The notes under the pieces: model-generated
Seen by the model: only the letters and a program-made list of their open reading frames with translations
What the model was told of the DNA's origin: nothing
The model's database searches: none
Position numbers and translations under genes: made by a program
Origin: Liolophura sinensis
Taxonomy: Eukaryota > Mollusca > Polyplacophora > Chitonida > Chitonidae
Direction of reading: 5' to 3'
Length of the DNA stretch: 64,000 nt
Assembly (NCBI RefSeq): GCF_032854445.1
Contig: NC_088300.1
Span: 49,407,682-49,471,681 of the forward strand
Part shown: piece after piece, positions 21,530 through 33,210 of the stretch
How positions within the stretch are numbered: the stretch's first letter is position 1
Layout of the letters: each line of letters begins with the position of its first letter

Positions 21530-24404
21530 CATGATTAACAATGGGTGGTCGATTATCAGGCAGAAAGTTGGGCAAACAACCCCAGTTATTCCTGGAGTGG
21601 AAGAAACGGTTTTGTGTGCAACTTAACCTGATCGGACACGTTGTGACAGGGGCTGTGTGCCTTTATAAAGGCTTTCATGAATGGACTGCCCAATATACAC
21701 AGAAGAACGTACAGGTAACACGGTGTTTTCCTACAGGTAAGTTGTGGCGTTGCTAAAGGTATATTATAAGCACAGATGATTACATCCCATTGAAAGTATA
21801 TATTTAAGTGTTAATTAGCAGACCTCCTCCTGTATACTGTGTTTATTTGGAAACTGCGAGGTTTATATTGTTTACATGTTGAACTGTACAGTTTCGGACA
21901 GATTTTCTGTATTTACGAAAAAACAAAAAAAAAAAAACACTGCACAATTTCTAACTAACACAATGTTAAACTACAGGATACACACGACGAGAACTCATCT
22001 ATGTTGAGTTATAGCTTACTGAGATAACTGTATGGTGATGCAGATTTCACATAGCCCAGTGCTAGGTGGTACAGGATATATCTGGCGAGCCAGGCTGAAT
22101 ATCGTATCAAGGAGAGTGAGTGCCGCGAACAAGTCCACATGGACTTGAACCATGGTTTGGCTACGACCGACGCACCATGCGTGTACGTCATATATGAGGT
22201 TAGAGAGGCCATGTGGCACTTGCATAACAAAACAGAGGGAAGAAAGCGAGGGTTGTCACTGCGCCGACATCACCCGCCCCCAGCTTCAATAAAAATTAAC
22301 CAATTCCACTAAAATCTTCATCATGTTGTTCATTAATAATTTTCGCCATGCGTGTTGTTCATTAATAATAGTTTTCATTTCCGTTGACCGAACGGATTAA
22401 CCCGTTACCGACTACGGATTAATTCTTTGTCAGGAACGGATTAATTTATTATTTATCGCCAGACATGTTTCATTAACATGACCCTGTTTTAACTCTCCAT
22501 GATTTTTCAAGACGGATTAGGCCTATGTTTCTTAACATTCCAGCGTCACTGTGTTACTGTGTTACTGTGTCGCAAACTGGACTGCACTGTAACAAAGGCT
22601 GAAAAACATTCGTGCAGACTGCTTCGAAGCCGTGAAATTCTGCAGTAATTAAATTAATCACAGTGCTCTACTATCTTTTGACCATTTATACATCAGTTTG
22701 GCTCACTATTAAATTCAGGTTCATGATCAGCTCTAGATTAGTTTTATCCCACTGACACGGTACAGTTGCGCTTGTCAGTTTCGCGCCGCGTTTTGAATAA
22801 AGTTATGTTTGGAGTCGTTACCGTTACCATGGCGTCGCGTGTTAAGGCATGACGTCTACATGTGAATGCCGTGCCCGTGTCCAAAGGAAGAGCAAGTTGA
22901 GATTCTGTAATTAAATCCTCCGCCACCTCAGTTACTGACTATATATAAAACGGCCATTAGAAACCCAAAACAGGAACATTATTTCTTAATTCGACAGCTG
23001 TCGTTAACGTAGTAATATAAAATCTACATATTTATGTAACAGCTGGCTGACAGAGCGAAACTATGTGTGTGTGTATTTTTAAACACATTTCACTCGTAAT
23101 TACTTAATTTTGATGTCCTCAGACGTGAGAACGGTAACCAACAACGACATCAGTGTAAAACTAATCTCCAAGTGTCTTCTCAATCTTGACACGACAAAAA
23201 TAAGAACACAATTTTAAAATTATCATTTTGTGCATGGAATATGCAGTCTTGCCTTTGTCGATGTACCATCCACAGGCTTGCAGAAGTACCGGTATAACAT
23301 TTCATTTATCAGAGCTATTTTTTGTGTCATGATTGGAAGGAAATTATGCTTCTTCATTTCATATTTCTGCTGCCCTCTTTGAGGTAGAGTACCGTAAATC
23401 AACTGTCGTGCAGGGTAAATTTCTGCCAACAATGCAAATTTAAGCATTTTTGAGGTAGGCCTATCTGTTTACACAGGGGTGATGATACTAACAACACTGC
23501 ACATTGTGGATAACGTCACAATGGCTTTCACCGGGAATGGAATAAAAAGTAACGTTGTCACGTGACTGGGTGGTGAGCCATTGGATGTGGTGTATCCATC
23601 CATACAAGCGACAACCACCGTGACTCCAGTGCTTGCAAGGTCTATGGGTCTTAATAAGACTATTGTGTAAGACTGGCATACATAGTTTTGTGACGAAAAT
23701 GTTCGCCCACGTCATGTTGTGCACCATGCAGCAATACTCAAATTATGTAAATTTTAATATTAAGTTGACACAAATTCTGTACCACTGATACACATACCTG
23801 TCTGCATGTATACAAATTTGTACACAGTCGTTTTAAAATCACACGACAGATTTGTTCTTGTATCGTTTCATTTAACACCGTCCATACTAGCTCAGCCCAA
23901 CTGGGTTATTTTCCTCGATTTTAGTCCAGGTAATACACCAGCCACTAGTTTTATGGTCCATGGCGTCGTCGTTAATGGTACAAAATGATTTTTGTATATT
24001 TTATTGGACCGCTCCACTCTAAGGTATAATATATAGTAAACATGCATTCCTGGAGCATGCATTCAAAGACAAACTGAGGTCAGAGCCGAATCGGATTTAT
24101 TTTTTCAGGTATGCAGAACTGCACTATCCGGAAAGAAGTGGCTTAAACACTGATGTCTTATGAATTCTAAAATGTCGATACTTGAGGAAAAGCAATCTAC
24201 GAGCAGGATCAATGGGTAAGTGCATTTCCGAGTTATTCGTTTACATTGGCATAGAAAAACCATCTCTCAAACACAAGCCGTTATGAATAGCTCTTCCTGA
24301 GGGAGCCTGTGCATGGTCTCATTTGTGAAAATTTTAGACCATCCATGACATAGTTTTAGTCTTATGTAAAGCCACACAAAATGCTGCATGGTTTTATTAT
24401 AAAT
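21530..24404. repeat. Direct duplication, copy 2 (about 2.88 kb)
   Basis: Partner of 18321-21156. Near its 5' end a 67-codon open frame (21541-21741) ends at a consensus donor CTACAG|GTAAGT. Copy 1 keeps the donor but not the frame. It ends at the shared gttttattataaat, after which the two copies diverge completely. Confidence 0.92.
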
Positions 24405-25710
24405 TCTAATTATAAAAAAAACATACTTAATCTTGGACAAAACAAATTCGTATAAGACCCATGTCTGTGAAGACAGCGATTTGCACTTAGCTATTCCCCA
24501 GGGAGAATATATAGAATTGTTTTTTTATAACAATTCTATAAATATTTCAGTGGTTCTAGATAGCACAAAATCTCACGTCCAAAAAACTTTACATTTAGAC
24601 ACAACTGTTTTTAAAACTTCACTAAGGGGTGCTGTTACCAACGGTTTGTTCCACTATGCCTACGATTTGAAAAATTGGAGTAGAAAAGTCGAAACAGAAT
24701 GTAGGCATAAGTGGAATGGAGGGACAAAGGATTAGGATGAAAACCTCAGGTCACCTCTGGGATCAGTCAAGCACGGCGTAACTCAGATATTGAAACAAAT
24801 TGTATATTTATTTTTCTCAAACATAGGCATTATAATATAGTCCGAATAGAATTTCGAACAGATCAGATTTTAATATAGTTATGTTATTAAAAATCAGAAG
24901 GACAGCATCCTGAACATCGTGTCGGCATACTCCATCAGGGTATGACGTGTGCCACCAAGAAATTCTTCCTTCAGTTGGTATGTGTCCACATTTTTTTAGG
25001 GAAAGAACCATCTAACCATGTTTCAACCATGTAGTCTGCAAACTGACTGGCATTGACAGTTTTTGACGATTCTTCCATTGCGTCCAAAAACAGATCGTCA
25101 ACCAGTAACGTTGGCACTAGAGGCATTACGGCCATACGGCGGACAAATCAGTACAATGCGGCTTTCACCTTATATTCTGAAGTTAGTCTCAGACTCTGCA
25201 CCTTCCTCCATATGCGCTAGGTGAAATGAAACACTCAAATGCGTTTCAGGGAAAACACGCAAAGCAGCGTTGTGAGGGGCAGTGTCAAAATCGTTGTATG
25301 GCTCTGGGATTCAAATGTAGATCATGGGAAGCTGACAGGTCACGAAGAATCTCAAACATTTGGATACACATGGCCTGGGATTTGTCTGGCAGAAGTCCAT
25401 CACCGTTTCTTTAAGTTGCAAGAAACATTTGGATCTGCCGGGTTTGGTCCGTGGTTGTGATTATTATTTAAGCTGATGACAATATCATAATCAGTGCAAA
25501 GCCCAGGTCGACACCTGATAAAATCACATCTCCACCAGCGATGTCAAGTTTCCTGTTACTTCTATACATAAAGCCGTTAAGAAGTAGCTGGCGTCCTCTT
25601 CTCGGATCGTAGGAGCGGCCATCGTAAGTGTTAACTAAGTTATGATGGAATCACAGGAATTCTTTCTGTTTATATATAAGAGCCTGCCAAAGTGAACACT
25701 TTTCAGACTT
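24405..25710. other. Segment present only after copy 2
   Basis: It separates copy 2 from the second tandem array; copy 1 runs almost directly into its array. It holds a MULE relic (24971-25430). A 100-codon plus-strand frame (24433-24735) has no ATG at its start and no recognised domain. Confidence 0.55.
24971..25430 (-). pseudogene. MULE-type transposase relic (C-terminal part of catalytic region)
   Basis: On the minus strand the frame contains HNAALRVFPETHLSVSFHLA, like the FP.....CFFH part of MULE transposases. Further on, after a frameshift, it reads FVRRMAVMPLVPTLLVDDLF and then FADYMVETWLDGSFPKKMW, the typical region preceding the final helices. An in-frame TGA at 25150-25148 and a TGA at 24973-24971 break it. 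No zinc finger or terminal repeats were found. This is a family-level match by eye, so fairly but not fully certain. Confidence 0.6.
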
Positions 25711-26290
25711 GAGCCGACAAAGCCACTTTTTTCACACCAGAACATACTTTCTTAGTACATAAAGTAAATAGTTAGAGGAGTAATTGACAGAGCCTTTATT
25801 TGTGACCTCAGCCACAAGGGGGCGCTGGTGCCATCACCTCGAAAAACGGGTAGCTAACTGAATAGCTAACTGAGCGGCCAGAGCCACATTTTTCGCTCCA
25901 GAACATTCCTGCTTAGTCCATGAAGTAAGTGGCCAGTGACATACTTGATAGAACATATATTTCTCACTTCAGCCACTAGAGCAGGGGAGGGAGGGGGGAG
26001 GGGCTATTACCAACACCCTGCGAATAGCGAACTGAATAGCTAGCGAAGCTGCCAGAGCCACATTTTTCACGCCAGAACATTCACGCCAGAAGTAAGTGGC
26101 CAGTGGCATACTTCATAGAACATATATTTCTGACCTTAGCCACTAGAGCCGGGGGTGGGGGTGGGGTGGGGGTGGAGGGGGGAGCTATTACCAACACCCT
26201 GCGAATAGCGAACAGAATAGCTACTGAGCCGCCACAGCCACATTTTTCACGTCAGAACATTCCTACTTAGTCCATGAAGTAAGTGGTCAC
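25711..26290. repeat. Tandem array of the 165-180 bp repeat (about 3.5 units)
   Basis: Four successive units, the last incomplete, each with a ccacatttttc block, a gtaagtggccagtg block and a G-rich stretch that varies in length (about 10-35 bp). The first unit contains CCACAAGGGGGCGCTGG (25812-25828), close to the CTCF core motif. Confidence 0.8.
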
Positions 26291-26326
26291 TTCTTTATGT
26301 TGCTAATGAAAGACATACGAACTTAA

Positions 26327-26329
<3 letters not shown>

Positions 26330-26372
<43 letters not shown>
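26330..26372. repeat. (AT)n microsatellite
   Basis: Uninterrupted AT dinucleotides just downstream of the 165-180 bp repeat array. Confidence 0.9.
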
Positions 26373-26375
<3 letters not shown>

Positions 26376-26574
26376 ATATGACATGTTATTGTCATCTGAC
26401 TTTGGATACTTTCACAAGATCATGCAACTATGTGGATGTAGAAACTGAATAAAACTGTTTTCTGTTTCTCGATTTCCGTGACGCTTTGATGGCAAGAATT
26501 AGGAATGGATGATTAGAAATCTGGTTATTCCAAATTTCTTTCAATAATACTTTGTTTTGCTTTGCTCTTTTCAG

Positions 26575-27686
26575 CTACAGCACTTGCTCCTTCATTATCA
26601 CTGTGGGCCTAATCATGATGCTTGTCTCTCTCGGGATCTTATTGGAAACCCCATACAGACCTCATCCTGTGATCGAGACAACTCAGACACAATTATTCTC
26701 GTCAAATCAAAATGTGTGTGTGGAGAAAACTCGGGTAGCTTACATCAAAGTGCACAAAGCAGCCAGCCACTACCATCACCTCGATAATACAGCGTTACGG
26801 TCTCAATCATAACCTGACGTTTGCATTGCCTCGGAAATCAGACCTTTACCATATCGGTTTTTTTGAAACGTTTGACCCGGCAAATGTGAGGCAGCTGCCC
26901 AAAGGGAAGGTTTATGAAGCCTTGTGCCAACATGTCGTGTACAACAGGGAAGCTTTCCAAAAGTATCTGCCAAGAAACATGAAGATTATCGCCGCAGTTC
27001 GGGAACCTTTCTCTAGGTTCGTGTCTGCCTTTCAGTATTTCGGCGAATATCATCAGACGGTTAGGTCTAGAGCCCACATCTCTGGAAACTCTGTGGCACT
27101 TATGAGAGAATTCTTGAAGAATCCTGAGTATTATGAACCACACGACTTCAAGCAAGGCTCATTGGCATATAATCGTATGGCCTTTGACCTGGGATTACCT
27201 AAAGCCCAGTATTCCAACAGTACATTCGTGGATCAGTATATTCGGCAGTTGGACGAGGATATGTCACTAGTACTCATCGCTGAATACTTTGATCAGTCTT
27301 TGGTACTTCTCAAACGAATCATGTGCTGGTCGACTAAAGATATTTTGTACCAAGTTCGTCATAAAGGACGTGGAAAACCTGAAATTCCAGAGGATCTTAA
27401 AATTACACATAGACAGCTGGCTCCTGCAGAATACCATATCTACGAGTACTTCCGAACAAAGTTTATCACCATATATTCAAAAGAGGTGGATATTGATGAA
27501 GAAGTGGAAGTGTATAAAGAAACACACAACAAAGTCAACAAATTCTGCTCGTCACGAAGTAAACGTTTAGTTGTACAGCCTACTAAGTTTGATAACGGCT
27601 TCACGTTTACACAAAGGGACTGTTATTTCATGAGGTTGGAGGAAACGTCCTTTGTAAAATATCTCAGTAAATTGCAGGAACCTTAA
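26575..27686 (+). pseudogene. Galactose-3-O-sulfotransferase-like gene with a one-base frameshift
   Basis: The family consists of Golgi type II membrane enzymes that transfer sulfate from PAPS to the 3-OH of galactose in glycolipids or glycans. An acceptor CTTTTCAG|C precedes the exon. The N-terminal part encodes a membrane anchor (FIITVGLIMMLVSLGILL) and RVAYIKVHKAAS, the 5'-phosphosulfate motif. An extra C at 26767-26768 then shifts the frame. From 26805 the correct frame continues to VREPFSRF (3'-phosphate motif), EYFDQSLVLLKRIMCW and the end at YLSKLQEP, TAA at 27684. The open copy at 38026-39169 lacks the extra C. A sequencing error is possible, in which case this is an intact gene. The initiating exon was not found. 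Confidence 0.85.
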
Positions 27687-28910
27687 GGTGATAGAAACTG
27701 GTGATTCACATGTGAAATATAAAAAATAGAGGGTGTGTGTTGATCAAATCCGTATTCAGCATGCATGGTTGGTCTAGGCTGTTGTAGTTATAGTGTTTAC
27801 ATTTTGGACTACACACATTGCTGTAATACCTATTCAGAATCAATCCATTTGCACCACGCTATACAGTGGTGGACGTGTCGTTCCCTTGGTCACCGGTGGA
27901 AGCCAGAGTCGAGTTTGACGTCAGTGGAGTCGTTGGTGTGTGTTGTAGAGTCTTAGGTCACGCGACATGGCCGCACTACCCGAACACTGGGACGTCTGAT
28001 GACCACTGAATCTGCGGGAAGACGACGTATGAAGTCATAAGGCGAACTGGTCTACGAAAAGAAAAGAGAAGATAAATTAATTGTAAAGTTTTCGTGAACG
28101 TTGATGCAAATTTAAAACTGTGCTTTTTCAATGGTTTTTATGATTTTTTTTTATGACTGTCAATATTACCAGACAGTCAGTCGGTATATATTATGTCAGC
28201 TGCTTGCTGTTATTTAAAGATATTTTGATGGTATATTTTTTATGTTGATGATAATATATTTCATTCCTGTGGAGAAACATTTTACATTGTACAAAGTCAA
28301 CATAGAATGAGGTTTTGGGTATTGGATTACGGCTATATAAAGTTGTGTAAACGAAAACACATCCTGTGATCGAGACAACGCTGGACCAAATGTATGTATG
28401 TATGTATGTATGTATGTATGTATGTATGTATGCATGTATATATGTATGTATGTATCGATAAAGTAGTAAGCATAGAGGTGCCTCTTTATTTCTGTGATGG
28501 TGTTTAACCGATATATCCTATATCAAAGTAAACTAAAACGCGCACACTGAGAAAATCGAAAGCGTCGTTATGCTAACAGTTTATCAGATCAGAGGTGAGT
28601 GTGTGTATGTCTGTAAATGGTGAACATTGAGGTTATACAAACCCTGTTATTGCCTTTTAGCAATATGTGCTTAAGGTAAGATTGACGCGGCATTGCGTTT
28701 CCGGTTTATCTGACATGAATGCCAGATTACAAGCTCAGTTACCAGGCGTGTCACAGATAATGGGTGTGGTTGATTAGATCGGGTTCCGCCCCTCTTCCGG
28801 AATAACTAAAACTGTACTGTTTTGTTGTTTTTTTTAAAGGAATTATATGATTGATTAAATATGTACTATTTAAACACTAGCAATATAGTGTTAAATAAAT
28901 AATTAATGAA
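27687..28910. other. Intergenic, no gene seen
   Basis: Downstream of the frameshifted sulfotransferase there is no AATAAA close to the stop. A (TATG)n microsatellite lies at 28390-28455. No coding signal was recognised. Confidence 0.55.
28390..28455. repeat. (ATGT)n microsatellite
   Basis: About 14 tetranucleotide units with two interruptions. Confidence 0.9.
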
Positions 28911-29176
28911 TTAATTTATTTATTTGATTGGTGTTTTACGCCATACTCAAGAATATTTCACTTATATGACGGTGGCCGTCATTATGGTGGGAGGAAACCG
29001 GGCAGAGCGCGGCGAAAACCCACGACCATCCGCAGGTTGATGCCAGACCTTCCCACGTAAGGCGGGAGAGGAAGCCAGCATGAGCTGGACTTGAACTCAC
29101 AGTGACCGCATTGGTGAGAGGCTCAGGGGTCATTACGCTGCGCTAGCGCGCTAACCAACTGAGTCACGGAGGCCCC
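28911..29176 (-). repeat. SINE-A, full length
   Basis: The most complete minus-strand copy: tail at the left, central ggtgggaggaaaccgggcag, B box (complement ggacttgaactcac) and head ending ccaactgagtcacggaggcc. Confidence 0.88.
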
Positions 29177-29399
29177 AAACAAGTAATAGTCATAAATAGA
29201 TACACATCAGCACATAATGGAATGGAACTGTAGATATGGATCAAATTCTTGTCCGTAACTGTATTTACATAAATACATATATATTTCTATAACTGGTGAC
29301 ATGGATGTGACTAAATCTAATCCGATCCCATCTGGTAACGTCGCATGCCGTCGATTCGGTACCGCCCGGTATACCGTCATAGCCTTCCGGACACCTCTC

Positions 29400-30140
29400 A
29401 GGTAGTTGCGGAATGTAACTCTCTGTATAGAGCAACGCAAAGTGTTGGGTGAGTTACGAGGGTAAACTGCTTCTAATGTAACGACGGTAAGTCACATTTA
29501 CCACATGCTAACACGCGCAATAAACCTTCTATAGCGTAAATCGATGTCAACCGACAGGTCTCCATAATGAACTAACCCGTTCTGAGTCTCACCGAACCAA
29601 AAACGATTCATGGCAACCGCACTAATTCACAAAATAAATACGTTTTCAGACACTACACCCAGTATGGCAATAAGCCGTCTGTCACCATTTTGATTACTTG
29701 CGAGAACGAACGAGACTGAAGCGCTTAGCGCCCTCTGACGACAGGGGGAGTGAACCAGGCAAATGGACGACTAGACTTGCCTAGTGTTATATTATAATGA
29801 TTGCCATTATCTCCCGTTCACGACCTTGTATGATCACGTGACTTGTATGTACGATTATCAGAACGAGATGGCGGCCACAGTGGTTGTATTGTCTGAAAAT
29901 GTATTTATTTGGTGAATTTGGGCCGTTGTCATGGATCATTTTTGGTTCGGCGAGACTCAGAACAGGTTAGTTCATTATGAGAACCACTCGGTTGACATCC
30001 ATTTACGCTAGGAAAGATTTAGTGTGCATGTTAAGATGCGGTCAGTGTGGCGATCCGGCACATTAGAAGCAGTTTCTCACCGTAACTCTTACAACACTTC
30101 CTATTGCTCGATACAGAGATTTACATTTCGCAACTAACCT
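29400..30140. repeat. Large inverted repeat (arms about 270 bp, loop about 200 bp)
   Basis: The left arm 29400-29668 is the reverse complement of 29868-30140 at roughly 80 percent. The clearest block is ataatgaactaacccgttct (left), which meets agaacaggttagttcattat (right). The loop holds a gcgccctctgacgac motif. No transposase or clear flanking duplication was seen; a foldback or MITE-like element is likely. Confidence 0.8.
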
Positions 30141-30984
30141 ATTATATAGCCAATTTCCACTTATGTGGCGGTGGTCCAGTTTATGGATGGAGGAAGCCTG
30201 ACTTTGTGTCGTAAACAATGGATCATTTTCGCTGTGTACCTATCATATGTTTTAAGTCGTAACATCAAATGATGGAATCGTGCAATCCGAATTTTAAAAT
30301 GTGGGTTTTTAACTGTAAATGTACAAAAGTGGTGGTTATGTCGCCGTGTGATCAGTGGCCTGATATTATAACTGGGGCCTATAATTTTGGTAGTGTTAAA
30401 ACCGTGATCATAAAACTTCGGTGACAAAATGTCCAGCCTTTTCCTTAAACAAGCTACATGTATTAAGGAAAACTACACGCATGTTTAACCAATATGGGAG
30501 TTTCGAGTCAGAGCTCTTTTATCGTTAAATGTAAAAAATGTCCCACTGTATCATGTGACCTGTCAAAAATGTAAGGCAACCATTACTGATCGCATTTACT
30601 ATTAAATGGACGCCCGAGGAAAGTTTAACAAGAGTTATTTAAAGTAACCAAATGATGTAGAAAACTGAGGAGCTGAACTAGTCATCTAGAGAAGTTTCTA
30701 AAGGAAAGAGGTGTCATTTTGTCTCTTGAATACGAAAACACGGGATTGATAAACTAATGACAACAATGGTTGCCTAACATTTTTCACCTGCCACAACAGG
30801 ACTATTTTTACCTTTAAGGACAAAAAATTGTTGTGGCCAGTTTAGGTTAACGATTGTCTCACAAATGGAAATCAGTATATTTCATCGCGTTTTAAACTTT
30901 TTCATAAATCAGCTTTTCACTCACCTTATACTGTACTAAGTCAACGTTTTTAAACACATCTCTTGTAATATTATACGACAACCT

Positions 30985-31632
30985 TTTGCTAAGCACTTTA
31001 ATGAGCTGTTTCGCAAAGGCAAGTTCCTCCTTTGTTTAAAGTTGATCCACTGATCAAGCTTGGTAGGTTGTACCATTAACTGTTCACTTTGAGACGAACA
31101 GAAATACATAACTCTTAGAAGTGTGTACTCGAATATGTGAAGCTCTTCGTCAATGTCCATCTGAATTAAATGTAATGTTGCAAACTTAAATAATGAAATA
31201 ATCATAAATTCGGTATTCCGCATGAGCCAGTTTTCTTTGGACACTTTTAGGACCTCCTGGAAGGTGAGGTTTTCCACGTCTTTTATGACGAACTTGAAAC
31301 AAAATATATTTAGCTGGCCAGCACAAGATTCGTTGGCGTAAGACTGATCGAAGCCATCCCTACTAGTGACGTATCTTTGTCGAACGACGGAATATGCTGG
31401 TCCACAAATGTACTTTTGGAGTACTGGGCTTTAGTTATTCCCAAGTCCAAGGCCATCAGATTACACACCAAAGAACCTGCATTGAAGCGTTTGGTTAGTA
31501 ATACTCAGGATGCCTCAAAAATTCTCTCATGAGAATCTCTGGGTTATCGGACAGGTTAGCTTTCGAGGTCACCTCCTTTCTGTACATTATGATATCTGAA
31601 CGTCAAGCGTTTAGAAAATTCGTCAGTAACTA
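30985..31632 (-). pseudogene. Galactose-3-O-sulfotransferase-like pseudogene, 5'-truncated
   Basis: The minus strand keeps LMREFLRHPEYY, KAQYSKSTFVDQ, the DIDEELHIFEYT region and VQPTKLDQWINF of the sulfotransferase. Frameshifts and stops (for example directly after HPEYY) break it, part of the EYFDQSLVLLKR segment is lost, and no PAPS motifs or anchor remain. It shares the orientation of the open gene at 38026-39169. Confidence 0.85.
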
Positions 31633-32099
31633 ATCAGTGTTTTATATAACCGGTGGGCACACATAAATGAAAAACCTTGAGTATATAATGTTTTAATAAA
31701 ATCACCCTTCTCAAAATTTCTGGGATAACAAGTCTATTTCTGAACAGCAACAGTCCTTGCTGAAGTGTAAGCTCGTGCCTTACACACCAATAAGGTCTGA
31801 GTCAGTCTTCGCCTAATCGGCCATGGGCCAGTACAATACTGCATGGTATTTTTGTGTTACCTTGTCCTCAGTCAGCTTCCACACAGGAAAAGTGAGTAGA
31901 AACCTACTACAGATGCTTAATTTACATTTCTAATGACAAAACATACACTAGTTTAAAGTTTAAGTGATATATTTTGTTTGAAACTTGTTCTGTTGCAATG
32001 TTGTTGTTGTGTGAATAGAAGATGTTAACTGTTTTTGCTTTGCTTAAGGTTTTACCTAGTCATAACTGGAGACTACTGTGATAGAAGAGGAAATTGATC

Positions 32100-32330
32100 A
32101 AAGTTCCTTCTAAAAGTGGGAACAAAGCAATCCCAATACAACACGTTCCCGGAATGGTAAATCCTCATCTTCCTGAACTGCACTGACTGAACATGAAGTA
32201 GGACAACGGACGGCGAAATGTCCCAGTTTGGGGCATTTATAACACTGGGCGTCCTTTCATGGCTGCGTGGCGTACACTGATCAGAGACAAACTAACCCTG
32301 GGTCCCACTGGTGTGATGCCACAGAACGCT
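32100..32330 (-). pseudogene. Retrotransposon gag-like zinc-knuckle relic
   Basis: The minus-strand frame contains CYKCPKLGHFAVRC (32244-32203), a CX2CX4HX4C knuckle, followed by SVSAVQEDED. A partial FCG.T motif precedes it in another frame. This arrangement is usual in gag proteins of gypsy-like elements in invertebrates. Stops on both sides show that it is a relic; no protease or polymerase was seen nearby. Confidence 0.5.
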
Positions 32331-33161
32331 TTAGTTAAATCGTAATGGGTTAGTGGTGACGTAGGTAAGCATGGAGTCAATAAATAAGATGTACCGAAAT
32401 AGATCCTCACTACAATAATGAACAGTATATCACAGTTTGAATTCAGTGATTCTACGTGTATACACAGGTATTGTCCATACAGATAAACTACCGTACCTGT
32501 AACGAATTCTGAAATCTATAATCTAGAAACACGTACTTATTTCTACTTGCATGAACTTGTATATTAAAAACAGTGTAATATCACAATTTGACATTTAAAA
32601 GCTCTGATAATTAACACACTCTCCATGTTCATAAAGAATGCGGGAAGAACAGAGGCTCCAATTAGCACCAACATCTGCATGATGTTTTGCAAACTTTCGC
32701 AACTTCGTCGGAAAGCGAACAGGAAGCCAGTAGCACTGATTCTGACCAGCACGCCTAAATAGACATTCTGATTATCACAGAATCTATGTTTGTTATTAGT
32801 TTCTACGCACAAAATCTAATTTACATTCTGAGAAATTGTGCTTTGCGCAGGCACCAGATGGCAATCAACATATCTGTTTGTATTTAACTGACTTAAATCT
32901 GCTATATCATTACTGATTTGTTCTAAGTACGAATGCCTGACAGCAAATGATGCCGTTTTGTCCACCTCGAAACTGTGCTGTCAGACATGGCTCACCTAAA
33001 TTTAGGTTACATGCTACAGGTAGGCCAACAAACTTCCGGAAATTACAAAGTGTATATATACGCAGTGAAAAAAAAAACTACCAGAAGTAACTACATTAGA
33101 TAAAGATAAAAATCACAATTCAGGTTTAGGGGAAATAATTGATAGGTGCATGGTTGGATAC

Positions 33162-33210
33162 CTCTCAGTGCCACTGTATCCTGAGCCATCTTCAAGCTGT
33201 AATTCTGAAC
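33162..33210 (-). other. Exon-like 49-bp segment
   Basis: The minus strand shows a strong acceptor (tatgttttctttttcag) and a donor GAGAG|GTATCC around 49 bp that are open in two frames. One frame ends in phase 2, the phase of the sulfotransferase exon acceptors. No homology was recognised. Confidence 0.25.

Noticed and set aside
18788..22230. Pairs of identical minus-strand ORFs (for example 19009-18788 and 22230-22009) as a conserved gene family
   Set aside because: They are conserved only because the whole 2.85-kb block is a recent duplication; no domain or codon bias supports coding.
25226..25460. Plus-strand ORFs of 62-73 codons
   Set aside because: They are shadows of the MULE relic on the opposite strand.
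27289..27570. 93-codon plus-strand ORF within the sulfotransferase
   Set aside because: Alternative frame of a homologous coding sequence; the true frame carries the conserved family blocks.
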